From positions 1-64,000 of the forward strand of contig JANNMJ010000196.1 in the NCBI GenBank assembly GCA_031397815.1: a stretch of 64,000 bases of DNA, read 5' to 3'. The notes under the pieces were generated by a model. It saw only the letters and a program-made list of their open reading frames with translations. It ran no database searches and was not told where the DNA came from. A program made the position numbers and the translations under genes. This document shows positions 27,206 through 34,768 of this stretch, one piece after another (position 1 is the stretch's first letter; every line of letters starts with the position of its first letter). The stretch comes from JANNMJ01 sp031397815 (GTDB taxonomy: Bacteria; Bacteroidota; Bacteroidia; Cytophagales; Hymenobacteraceae).

Positions 27206-27648
27206 GAGGCGCTTGGCGGCTGGAAAAGCGGAAGTGACGGCTAAGGAGGCGAAAAAGAGGAGCGGAGCAGCTAAGCGATTAGGGGAAAAATCAGCAAAAA
27301 ATTGGCTTAATGCTTCAACTGGTGACAAAATTCCGGTCTGATGAGCGATTTCTAAGCGCCTATCACGCGAAGGGCGGCAAAAGCCCCGTGAACGGCGCTG
27401 TCTTTCCGGTCAGTGCGCTGGAACGGAATCGTTATATTAATCGGGGGTGCGTCGGCCGTCAAAAGGCCGTTTTGAAGCTCTTTCTCGACCCTGATTCTTC
27501 CGTTCGCAAGGCTTTTCTCGCCGTCCACTTTTCAAGAGCCGCCGTTCACTAGAAAACCGGGTTTTGCTGGTTGTCTCCCGTGTCAACGCAGCCTACCTTA
27601 CCCGCCTGCGCCCACACTCGCTCACACTTCTCCCAACCGGTTCTCGGG

Positions 27649-27811
27649 ATGACCGACGATTCGTTTTTTTTCTTCCAGCAACTCGCGTCGGCGGGCGCAG
27701 CTGCTCGCCTGCCTGCCACCCGCCCTTCTGGTTACCGCTGCCCGGCCGCGCATCACGTTCGTCAATGCGCCCGCCGTACTGGGCGATGATGTTCAGGTTG
27801 CCATCCCACTA
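27649..27811 (+). pseudogene. Possible gene remnant cut by the inverted-repeat element
   Basis: From the ATG at 27649 the frame is MTDDS followed by a run of eight Ts (27664-27671). If one T is removed, the reading becomes FFSSSNSRRRAQLLACLPPALLVTAARPRITFVNAPAVLGDDVQVAIPLE, which looks like a signal peptide plus the start of a secreted protein. It then runs into the element at 27810. Whether this was ever a gene is uncertain. The rest of the 933-bp gap 27206-28138 shows no gene. Confidence 0.3.
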
Positions 27812-27924
27812 GAGCGGTTTTCGAGTCGATGTACCTTCCCGATAAGGCTCCCCTCTCCTTTGGAGAGGGGTTGGGGGTGAGGATGCGCGGCAACGGCACG
27901 TACTCAAACCTGAGAACCGCTCTA
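27810..27924. mobile_element. Small inverted-repeat element, copy 2 (MITE-like)
   Basis: A 115-bp copy of the element at 4651-4764, in reverse orientation and differing at only about ten positions. The ends TAGAGCGGTT and AACCGCTCTA are perfect, and TA is present at both outer edges. Such close identity of two distant non-coding copies implies recent movement by a transposase encoded elsewhere. Confidence 0.82.
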
Positions 27925-28100
27925 GATCACCGCCCCAGCACCAATTCCAGTAGAACGACCGCCGCGCCTACGCCACCCAAGAGCTAAGCGAATTAATCGC
28001 TTGCCTTCGGTGGAATCAGAAATAAAAAATAAGAAAATAAAAAAGAGAGACAGATTTATCGTCCCTCACTCCCTTTTGCAGCCCACGCAAATCCCAATCA

Positions 28101-28139
28101 GGCTCCCCTCTCCCTTGGAGAGGGGCCGGGGGTGAGGAT
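28101..28139. repeat. Core fragment of the same element family
   Basis: GGCTCCCCTCTCCCTTGGAG and the following GGGG..GGGGGTGAGGAT match the central hairpin of the two complete copies, without their ends. It touches the stop codon of the LytTR gene and may serve as its terminator hairpin. Confidence 0.6.
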
Positions 28140-28942
28140 TACGTATTCAGGTTGTTGAAAAAATCGCTCATATACGTCCGCCCGATTGGCAGGCGCCGCC
28201 CGCCTTCCATTACCACGTTACTCTCCTCAATGGTCTCAATCCGGCTTCTGTTGATGACATACGTGCGATGAATCCGCACGAACAGCGGGCTTGGCAAGCG
28301 CGTCGCCACCTCGCGCAGCGTCTGATTGGTCGAGAGCTGCCGTTGCCCCGTCACCACCACCGCTTGGTCGTTCACGGCCTCAATGTACAAGATATCGGTG
28401 TGCGATACCCGCGTCATCCGTCCTCCCGACTTCACGAACAACGACGACGGCCCCCCTGACCCGCCCGCGTCGGCCGCGGCCGCGCCCATCTCTTCAGCGG
28501 CAAGCGCCACCGGCGACGCCACCTTCGGCGACTGCTGATTGCGGATACGCTCGGTTGCCTGAAAGAAGCGTGGATATTCCACCGGCTTCACCAGATAATC
28601 AGTCACTTGCAGCGCGAAAGCCTCTACGGCAAAATCAGTCCGCGCCGTAGTAAGCACCACCGCTGGCGACGTCGGGAGCATCCGAATAACGTCCAGCCCC
28701 GACAAGCCCGGCATCTGCACGTCCAGAAACAGAATATCGACCTGCGGCCCGCCGCGCAGAAACTCCAACAGCGCCAGCCCATTCTCAAACGTTCCCACCA
28801 GCTTCAGCCCGGGCGTATGCTCGATGTGGGCTTCCAGCGTATGACGGCTCATTGCATCGTCGTCGGTCACAACGCAATTCAAGGAATCGGAAGCAGGAGT
28901 CAAGGCGTCGGAAGGGGGTTTAAACGGCAAGCAACGCCCCAC
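28139..28942 (-). CDS. LytTR-family response regulator
   Basis: A two-domain regulator of up to 267 residues. The receiver domain (about 22-135) has the acidic pair in VVTDDDA, the phospho-acceptor Asp in ILFLDVQMPG, the Thr in VVLTTA and the Lys in YLVKPVEYP. A Gly/Ala-rich linker follows. The LytTR DNA-binding domain (about 165-265) contains LFVKSGGRMTRVSHTDILYIEAVNDQAVVVT, FVRIHRTYVINRSRIETIE and LPIGRTYMSDF. The GTG at 28942 gives an N-terminus about 15 residues longer than usual; TTG codons at 28903 or 28882 are alternatives. LytTR regulators normally pair with a LytS-type histidine kinase in the same operon, and none is present here. Confidence 0.9.
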   Translation of the reverse strand: MGRCLPFKPPSDALTPASDSLNCVVTDDDAMSRHTLEAHIEHTPGLKLVGTFENGLALLEFLRGGPQVDILFLDVQMPGLSGLDVIRMLPTSPAVVLTTARTDFAVEAFALQVTDYLVKPVEYPRFFQATERIRNQQSPKVASPVALAAEEMGAAAADAGGSGGPSSLFVKSGGRMTRVSHTDILYIEAVNDQAVVVTGQRQLSTNQTLREVATRLPSPLFVRIHRTYVINRSRIETIEESNVVMEGGRRLPIGRTYMSDFFNNLNT

Positions 28943-29298
28943 CGGCCGGGGGCTAAACCACGGGCTAAGGTAATGCCGGTCAGCGGCTCAGCGCCGTCCC
29001 CAAATGGGAAAGGCTATTGAAGGCGCTTCATGCCTTTTGCTTCCGTGTAGATGGCCTGATTTTCAGGGTAGAACACGGTGTGCTAACTACACAGCAATGA
29101 ATACAAGGCTTGTAATCACGGGGTGAATCGTGTGTGGCCTATCCCTAATCAGCAGCCTTGCCGCATACTTCCTGCTATTCAGCCACAGCAGTATCACTAC
29201 CCACTAAACAGTACGATTGTATCCTAAAACACGCTTTTACGTAATAGTCAAACGTCCTATCAATCTGCTGGTACTTCAACCTACTGCCCTACTTGACA
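28943..29298. other. Intergenic region without a gene
   Basis: About 356 bp between the divergent LytTR gene and the small gene at 29299, AT-richer than its surroundings. It contains short inverted matches (GCGGCTCAGCGCCGT; AAGGCTTGTAATC) but no tRNA, clear promoter box or open frame that I can support. Confidence 0.4.
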
Positions 29299-29601
29299 AT
29301 GGAAGACCATATTCTGCCGCCATATTACGAGTTGCTGAGCCGTCTCTTGCCCGATCATTTGCAGCGCAACGAACGCATCCTGAAACTACTGGGGGCGTCG
29401 CACGATGAAATGCTGGATGCCGAAGAAACCGTAGTGCTTTTAGGAATTTACCGCCGTTTTATGGAGGTAATGCTCCAGAATAACAGTGACCCCCTGCTCA
29501 CCGAAAGAGTCAAAGATGCCTTTATCACGGCCGTGACGGATTTAGGCGCCAGTCTCGGCGCGGCCAATACTAAAGGCTTTGAGGATAAGTGTAATAACTA
29601 G
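29299..29601 (+). CDS. Small helical protein, unknown function
   Basis: A 100-residue protein starting MEDHILPPYYELLSRLLPDH, predicted mostly helical, acidic, with no signal peptide, membrane segment or cysteine cluster except one near the end (FEDKCNN). The ATG at 29299 is preceded by a TTG two codons earlier. It stands alone between the LytTR gene and a small RNA candidate. The frame has normal amino-acid composition, so it is probably real, but I recognise no family. Confidence 0.5.
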   Translation: MEDHILPPYYELLSRLLPDHLQRNERILKLLGASHDEMLDAEETVVLLGIYRRFMEVMLQNNSDPLLTERVKDAFITAVTDLGASLGAANTKGFEDKCNN

Positions 29602-29673
29602 TGTCCGTTTTTGTCCCGGAAAATGTAATTTAGGAGTACCGAAGTGAGGGCTTTCTGTGGATTGTATAGAGCG

Positions 29674-29783
29674 TACTTTTGTCGTGTCACGAGGCAGGAA
29701 CGTTTCGTACGTGTGCGCGGTGAAATCAACCGTTGCCCCATGTCTGTGATGCCCCCTTTTGAAAGAGAGGGGGCTTTTTTTTT
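29674..29783 (+). ncRNA. Candidate small RNA of about 95 nt
   Basis: A perfect -7 box TACTTTTG (29674-29681) is followed after about 95 bp by a strong intrinsic terminator. GCCCCCTTTT and GAGAGGGGGC form a hairpin at 29751-29773, followed by nine Ts. No open frame with a start signal lies between. Transcription would begin near 29687. The internal segment CGTTTCGTACG can also form a short hairpin. It is not tmRNA, 6S or the RNase P RNA by length and sequence. A good -33 TTG at the usual distance is not seen. Confidence 0.5.
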
Positions 29784-29894
29784 GACCATTTTTGTTAAAC
29801 ATCAACTCCACTATCGCACGCGTTCGGTCAAGCTAGTGCTGCTGCGGAGCGTACGTGAGCGTCGGCGGCGAAAGCGGGATCACCCGAAAAACAC

Positions 29895-29931
29895 AAAACC
29901 CCGCCAGCTGTACGCTAGCAGGGTTTTTCAG
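29895..29931 (-). terminator. Terminator of tRNA-Ser
   Basis: On the minus strand AAACCCTGCTAGC pairs with GCTGGCGGGGTTT, with one bulge, and is followed by TGTGTTTTT. It begins directly after the tRNA-Ser 3' end. Confidence 0.75.
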
Positions 29932-30016
29932 TAGAGGAGGAGGGATTCGAACCCCCGGAGGTTTAACCCTCAACGGTTTTCAAGACCGCCGCAATCGACC
30001 ACTCTGCCACTCCTCT
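29932..30016 (-). tRNA. tRNA-Ser (anticodon TGA)
   Basis: A class II tRNA on the minus strand. The acceptor AGAGGAG pairs with CTCCTCT. The anticodon loop CTTGAAA, on GCGGT/ACCGT, gives anticodon TGA (reads UCA). There is a long variable arm with a TTGAGGGTTAAACCTC stem-loop. The T arm is GGGGG-TTCGAAT-CCCTC. The discriminator is A and CCA is not encoded. Confidence 0.93.
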
Positions 30017-30030
30017 GGCGGGTAGTGGGG

Positions 30031-30059
30031 CAAAGGTAAGAGCGGGCGGCTTTGCGCAA
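30031..30059 (-). promoter_or_regulatory. Consensus Bacteroidota promoter of tRNA-Ser
   Basis: On the minus strand TTG (30059-30057), 18 bp, then TACCTTTG (30038-30031). This is the best match to the TTG-N17-20-TAnnTTTG consensus in the window. The tRNA begins 14 bp downstream. Confidence 0.8.
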
Positions 30060-30087
30060 CGAATCCGGGGGCGGAAAAAAAATGGAA

Positions 30088-31950
30088 TCAGCGGGCAGTT
30101 AGCCAGTTTTTGCGGAAGGCTTGCTGCTCTGCCGTTACGGTGCGGCCGCTGATGGTCTCGGCGCGGACGACTTGCAGGGCGGGGTCAGCGGTGAGGGTGA
30201 GGGAAACGGGGCGCACCGGTAAGCCACGCTGACTGACGTCGGCGGTGACGACGGTGCCGGGTTTTAAGCCCGCGATCGCTTTCGTCAAGTCTTTCTCGGA
30301 ACGAATCTTCCGGCCGCCGAGGCGCTCGATACGGTCGCCACGGTCGAGGCCAGCGAGGTGGAGCGGGCTGCCGGCTACGGTGCCGCCGCTGAGGGTGGCG
30401 CCGGTGGGACCAAAATCCAGCCCAGACGCGCCGAGCCAGACTTTATCCGGCCGGACGGGTTGCAGCGCGAGGCCCGCTGGTTGAAGCAGAGCGGCCCAAT
30501 CATGCGGCGTGTGGCCTGTGACGTGCCGCCGCACGAACTGCCCGGCAAACGCCGAATCACCGGCCACTTCGGCGATGGCGCGCTGAATGTCGGGCAGCGT
30601 GTAGGGCTTTTGCGGCGCCAGCTCAACGGACTGAAACTGGCCATTCGTCTCCCACAACCGCCGCATCACGGCGTCGAGGGAATGGTCGCGGGCGCGGAGC
30701 TGCAAGTCGAGCGCGAGGGCCGTGGCGCCGCCGAGGGTGTAATACGAAACGTAGGTGTTGAGGCGATTATTGGGGTCGATGGAACGCGCCGCATCTACGA
30801 ACGGCGCCTGCTGACTCATCTCCACCGCCGAGAAGCGCCCGGCGCCCGGCAGCAGGCTCTGCTGCACCAAACGGGTGGCGTCCTTCAGATAATCATCGTC
30901 GCTGACGAGCGCGGCGCGGCGCATTACGAGGTCGCCGTAATACATCGTAAACCCTTCGGCGAGCCAGAGGTAGCTGCTCATATTGGCGCGCTGGAAGTCG
31001 AACGGCTCCAAGTCGGCCGGACGTAGGCGCTCGACGTTCCAGCAGTGAAAAAACTCGTGACTGATGGTGCCCAAATGCTCGGTATCGCCGCTGCGCAGCG
31101 GTTTCGGCTGCGGCACCATCGTCGAGTTGCGGTGCTCCATGCCGTCGCCGACGGCGGTGGGTAAATAGTTTGCCAGAAACGTGTATTGCCCGAAATCGAA
31201 GCGCGGCAACGTGCCCCAGACGGCCGCCGCCGCCCGCGTAATGCGCTGCGTGCGGGCAGCGAGCGTGTCGGCCTCGGCGGCGGTTCCGCGGTGGAGGAGC
31301 GCGATTTCGATGCGCTGCCCGTCCTGCGTCCACGGGCGGCGGGTGAGCTTGCCGAGGAGCACCGGCGAATCCATCAGGTATTGCAGATTCGGCGCCGAAT
31401 AGCGGCCACCCGGTTCGGGCCGAAGCTGGGTGGCCACGCGCCACGCCGTATCGGGGAGCTGCTCGAACTGGAGCTGATGGACGGAATTGCCCAAATCAGG
31501 CGCGTAGGCCAGCACGGCGGGCAGATTGAGGTGCGCGCGTTCTGGGTCGATGGCGGCGTAGGTGCCGTCGGCGCGGTCGGCGAAAACGGTGTAGCTGAAG
31601 CGGCATTCGCCGCCGTGTGGGCCGGTTATCTCCCACGTATATGGGTCGGGGTGGCGCACCGCCAGCCGCTGGCTCGTGCCGGGGCCGGGCGCGTCAACCT
31701 GCACATCATACACGTTCTTGACGAATTCGTGCAGCGCATAACGCCCCGGCGACGCGCGGGCGAACGCGATGCGCAAAGGCCGCTCCGGCTGGTCGTTCAG
31801 CGGGAAAACGGCCGTGACTCGGACTTCGTGATGCGCCGCATTCGGGAAAGCGAGGACGTATCGAACCGGCGCGTTCTGGCCGGATTGAGCCACGGTGAGA
31901 ATCGGCGAAAGAAAGGGTAAGCAGGTAAATAAGCAGGCAAGCAAGCGCAT
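30088..31950 (-). CDS. M61-family metallopeptidase with PDZ domain
   Basis: A 620-residue secreted or periplasmic zinc aminopeptidase of the M61 (glycyl aminopeptidase) family. The signal peptide is MRLLACLFTCLPFLSPILTVAQ. The N-terminal beta domain has VRYVLAFPNAAHHEVRVTAVFPL. The zinc motif HEFFH lies near residue 297 in TISHEFFHCWNVERLRP, and the third ligand Glu is in LWLAEGFTMYYGDLV. A PDZ domain follows near the C-terminus (VWLGASGLDFGPTGATLSGG ... LDRGDRIERLGGRKI). Its length suits the family. I chose the ATG at 31950 because it places the signal peptide at the N-terminus; an upstream start would add 22 residues. It is 75 bp after the methyltransferase gene on the same strand. Confidence 0.93.
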   Translation of the reverse strand: MRLLACLFTCLPFLSPILTVAQSGQNAPVRYVLAFPNAAHHEVRVTAVFPLNDQPERPLRIAFARASPGRYALHEFVKNVYDVQVDAPGPGTSQRLAVRHPDPYTWEITGPHGGECRFSYTVFADRADGTYAAIDPERAHLNLPAVLAYAPDLGNSVHQLQFEQLPDTAWRVATQLRPEPGGRYSAPNLQYLMDSPVLLGKLTRRPWTQDGQRIEIALLHRGTAAEADTLAARTQRITRAAAAVWGTLPRFDFGQYTFLANYLPTAVGDGMEHRNSTMVPQPKPLRSGDTEHLGTISHEFFHCWNVERLRPADLEPFDFQRANMSSYLWLAEGFTMYYGDLVMRRAALVSDDDYLKDATRLVQQSLLPGAGRFSAVEMSQQAPFVDAARSIDPNNRLNTYVSYYTLGGATALALDLQLRARDHSLDAVMRRLWETNGQFQSVELAPQKPYTLPDIQRAIAEVAGDSAFAGQFVRRHVTGHTPHDWAALLQPAGLALQPVRPDKVWLGASGLDFGPTGATLSGGTVAGSPLHLAGLDRGDRIERLGGRKIRSEKDLTKAIAGLKPGTVVTADVSQRGLPVRPVSLTLTADPALQVVRAETISGRTVTAEQQAFRKNWLTAR

Positions 31951-32025
31951 CAGGCGGACGGAATAAGCCACTAAGTTGCCCCAAAGACCGCGAAAATGCC
32001 CGCAAAGCCGCAGCAAGGGCGCGCC

Positions 32026-32679
32026 CTATCGGGGCTGAGTGGCCGAGCGCCGCCAAACCCCAGCCTGTACGGCCGTGCCCACGAAGCTCATCGTTTGGGT
32101 CGGTTGCCAACCGGCAGCGGCCAGCGCGGCGGGCCAGTGCGGCAGCGCTCCGGTGCGCAACCCGGCGGTCAGGCGGAAAAACCGGTACATCACCGCCAGT
32201 AGGGCGCGTTGCCAGTGGGTGCGGGCAGGCACAAAATCGGCAATGAGCCAGACCGCACTTGGTGCAGCGGCGGCTTGGAGCCGCGCAATGGCGGCGGGTA
32301 GGGCGGAATCGGGGAAAACGTCGAGGAAGAAAAATGTGAGAATGACGTCGAAATCAGCCGTTGGAGGCAGCTCAGCATCGGTGCCGAGCTGGAACGATAC
32401 GCGGGCGAAATCAGCCGGGGCGGCGGTTGCTTGCAGCCGTTTGCGCGCCCGCGCCAGCATCTCCGCCGACGCTTCTACGTACGTGATGCGGGCCTGCGGG
32501 GCGCGCGACAGCAAATCGGGCAGCACCCGCCCGGTGCCGCCGCCGATGAACAGGATACGCGCCGCGCCGCCGGGCAGCCCGTGCCGAATCGTCCATCGCT
32601 GCGCCCGCAGCAACGCCCCGCCGAAGACCGCGCCCGCCAAAACATCGTAGAAAGGCGCCACCCGGTCGAAATTCGTCAT
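32026..32679 (-). CDS. Class I SAM-dependent methyltransferase
   Basis: A 217-residue cytoplasmic methyltransferase. It starts MTNFDRVAPFYDVLAGAVFG, similar to the UbiE/Methyltransf_11 group. Motif I is ARILFIGGGTGRVLPDLL, the acidic residue binding the ribose is in ITYVEASAEML, and motif IV is DVILTFFFLDVFPDSAL. The substrate is unknown. UbiE/MenG is unlikely because the characteristic UbiE segments are missing. It is divergent from the PAP2 gene, with 57 bp between starts. Confidence 0.85.
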   Translation of the reverse strand: MTNFDRVAPFYDVLAGAVFGGALLRAQRWTIRHGLPGGAARILFIGGGTGRVLPDLLSRAPQARITYVEASAEMLARARKRLQATAAPADFARVSFQLGTDAELPPTADFDVILTFFFLDVFPDSALPAAIARLQAAAAPSAVWLIADFVPARTHWQRALLAVMYRFFRLTAGLRTGALPHWPAALAAAGWQPTQTMSFVGTAVQAGVWRRSATQPR

Positions 32680-32736
32680 AATCTCCGAAGATGCACTCGT
32701 TGGGGCGCTAACCCCGTTTTTCCTGTCGCGCAGCAA

Positions 32737-33468
32737 ATGATTCGAACTCTATTTCGTCGCACCGCAGCGGCGTTGGCGCTTTTCACCCTCGAAGCCCTCG
32801 TGTTGCTGGGCGCTTGGCTGGGCTGCGTGCTGTTGGTTTTTGCGCTCGGCGCGTGGTGGCTCAAAAAAGGCACTTTCGGGTTCGATGCCGCCGCTTTTCG
32901 CTTCGCCGATTCCCTCCACGACACTTGGCCGTGGCTGACGTCGGTGCTTATTTTCTTCACCTACATCGGCACGCAGTTCGTGATGGTGCCGCTGGGCCTG
33001 AGCCTGTTAGCGTGGTTCGCGTTCCGGAAACGGCACCGCTGGCACTCGTGGCGGGTGCCGGTGGTGGCGCTCGGCTCCACGGTGTTGAATATTCTTCTTA
33101 AGCTGACGTACCACCGGCCGCGGCCGCTGCTGCCGCATCTGGTACCGGCGCACGGCCTGAGTTTCCCGAGCGGCCACGCGATGGTGGCGGCGTCGTTTTG
33201 GGGATTGTGCTGGTGGCTCGTGCGGCGGCACATGGCGCCGGGCTGGGGCCGCACAACGCTCCTGACGGCGCTCCCGATTCTCGCGTTCCTCATCGGCACG
33301 AGTCGCATTTATATCCACGTCCATTACGCGTCCGATGTGGTGGCGGGCTTTGCGGCCGGACTGGCGTGGCTCGGGCTTTCGCTCGCCATTATCGGGCGGT
33401 TTGAGCGCCGGGCGGCGCACGTCATCGCGCCGGAGCTACCGCTGGAAGTGCCCACTTCCGACGAGTAA
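32737..33468 (+). CDS. PAP2-family membrane phosphatase
   Basis: A 243-residue inner-membrane phosphatase, probably acting on undecaprenyl pyrophosphate or a lipid phosphate on the outer face. The three PAP2 motifs are complete: KLTYHRPRP, FPSGH in GLSFPSGHAMV, and SRIYIHVHYASD. About five or six hydrophobic segments are visible. Start ATG at 32737. Which lipid it acts on cannot be told from sequence, so PgpB or BcrC names are not given. Confidence 0.9.
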   Translation: MIRTLFRRTAAALALFTLEALVLLGAWLGCVLLVFALGAWWLKKGTFGFDAAAFRFADSLHDTWPWLTSVLIFFTYIGTQFVMVPLGLSLLAWFAFRKRHRWHSWRVPVVALGSTVLNILLKLTYHRPRPLLPHLVPAHGLSFPSGHAMVAASFWGLCWWLVRRHMAPGWGRTTLLTALPILAFLIGTSRIYIHVHYASDVVAGFAAGLAWLGLSLAIIGRFERRAAHVIAPELPLEVPTSDE

Positions 33469-33514
33469 AATGCCGCTGCAAGGCGCGATATAAACTTTTT
33501 CTCCGCGCAAAGGC

Positions 33515-33546
33515 TTGCGCGGTCCGGAAACGCCGCCGTACCTTTG
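33515..33546 (+). promoter_or_regulatory. Promoter of tRNA-Leu
   Basis: TTG (33515-33517), 21 bp, then TACCTTTG (33539-33546). Transcription would start about 40 bp before the tRNA. Confidence 0.65.
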
Positions 33547-33594
33547 CAGCACCGCTCGCCGCCAGTAATGGCGATGGGTTCGCCTGAAAACTTT

Positions 33595-33676
33595 GCGGTT
33601 GTGGCGAAATTGGTAGACGCGCTGTCTTCAGGCGGCAGTGCCGCAAGGCGTGAAAGTTCGAATCTTTTCAACCGCA
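33595..33676 (+). tRNA. tRNA-Leu (anticodon CAG)
   Basis: The acceptor GCGGTTG pairs with CAACCGC. The D arm contains AAATTGGTAGACGCG, typical of tRNA-Leu. The anticodon loop TTCAGGC on CTGTC/GGCAG gives CAG. There is a class II variable arm (TGCCGCAAGGCGT). The T arm is GAAAG-TTCGAAT-CTTTT. The discriminator is A. Confidence 0.93.
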
Positions 33677-33682
33677 CAGCAG

Positions 33683-33719
33683 AACGCCCGACCTTCACAG
33701 GTCGGGCGTTTTTGTTTTT
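33683..33719 (+). terminator. Terminator of tRNA-Leu
   Basis: AACGCCCGACCT and AGGTCGGGCGTT form a 12-bp stem with a short loop, followed by TTTGTTTTT. Confidence 0.9.
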
Positions 33720-33731
33720 AGCGGCAGGCGG

Positions 33732-34124
33732 TCAGCGCTTGAGCTGGAAGTCATTTGGAGTGGCTTCGGATAAGCTGTTAGGTAGTTGATTTTTAGATAG
33801 AAACCCGTACAAACAGGGCTTCCCCGTGAGGAGACACCGTTCGGTAACCGCGTGCCTATCCGCCGTGAACCGGCATAATGCCGAACGGCATCCTCTGACG
33901 GCGACGCCAACTCGTCTGGCCATATCAATCGTGGGAGCGCTGCCTCCGGCTACCGAACGGTGTGCCTTGACGGCGACCAGCAAATCAACGATTTCGTCGG
34001 ATCCATGCCGTTGCTTCCGGCTCCCCACGGGGCAATAAATTGTGACCTGACCGTCATCAAATGCCTTGCGGGTGAGCACGTAACGAACGGCCGGCAAATT
34101 TTTTATTTCCCTCAGGCAGTACAT
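33732..34124 (-). CDS. Doubtful ORF in a region with an inverted repeat
   Basis: A 130-codon frame (starting MYCLREIKNLPAVRYV) occupies most of the 33720-34216 gap. It has no recognisable domain. The region contains a perfect 13-bp inverted repeat, ACACCGTTCGGTA (33834-33846) and TACCGAACGGTGT (33951-33963), and a GCCGAACGGC between them. The frame may therefore only be open by chance across a repeat element. No ribosome-binding site is clear. Confidence 0.3.
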   Translation of the reverse strand: MYCLREIKNLPAVRYVLTRKAFDDGQVTIYCPVGSRKQRHGSDEIVDLLVAVKAHRSVAGGSAPTIDMARRVGVAVRGCRSALCRFTADRHAVTERCLLTGKPCLYGFLSKNQLPNSLSEATPNDFQLKR

Positions 34125-34216
34125 TGGTAACGAGCACTGTCTGGAGAGTGCGCCGCTTGCTGGCGGCGCCGCACCCTGTTCCTCATCAGCCCTTCCCGGT
34201 GCTTTAGCGTTGCTTA

Positions 34217-34768
34217 GTGTCGCAGGTTTCCGCCCTTCTGCTGGCTGGCTGCTTACGCGGTGAGCCAGCTGCCCAAACGGCCTTTTATCGGCACTTCGCG
34301 CCCGAATTATTGGGCGTGTGCCTGCGCTATGCCCATAGCCGGGCCGATGCGCAGGACATTCTGCAAGAGGCGTTTATCCGCATTTTCGAGCGCCTCGACC
34401 AGTATCAGGGGAACGGCGTGCTGGAGGGGTGGCTGCGGCGCGTAGTGGTCACCACGGCCGTCAATCATTACCACACCGAGCTGCGCTACTGGAAGCGGAA
34501 CGTCGAGCTGACCGAGGCGAACCACGTCACCACCGACGGCAACGACCTGCTCAGTCAGCTTTCCGCCAACGAGCTGCTGGTGCTCATCAACCGCCTGCCC
34601 ACCGGCTACCGGATGGTGCTCAACCTCTACTGCATCGAGGGATACTCGCACGCCGAAATCGCGGCGCAGCTCGGTATCGAAGAACGCAGCTCTTCCTCTC
34701 AACTCCACAAGGCGCGCCGGATGCTGCAAGCGATGGTGCGCCGTTCCGAAATCATTGCCGGGTTATGA
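34217..34768 (+). CDS. ECF-type RNA polymerase sigma factor (paralogue)
   Basis: A 183-residue ECF sigma factor, closely similar to the one at 16075-16656: LLAGCLRGEPAAQTAFYRHFAPELLGVCLRYAHSRADAQDILQEAFIRIFERLDQYQG for region 2, and LPTGYRMVLNLYCIEGYSHAEIAAQLGIEERSSSSQLHKARRMLQAM for region 4. It starts with GTG at 34217. Its stop TGA overlaps the ATG of the next gene (ATGA), so the two are translationally coupled. Confidence 0.93.
   Translation: MSQVSALLLAGCLRGEPAAQTAFYRHFAPELLGVCLRYAHSRADAQDILQEAFIRIFERLDQYQGNGVLEGWLRRVVVTTAVNHYHTELRYWKRNVELTEANHVTTDGNDLLSQLSANELLVLINRLPTGYRMVLNLYCIEGYSHAEIAAQLGIEERSSSSQLHKARRMLQAMVRRSEIIAGL

Noticed and set aside
29674..29783. tmRNA, 6S RNA or RNase P RNA
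   Set aside because: The candidate is too short and lacks the conserved cores of those RNAs.
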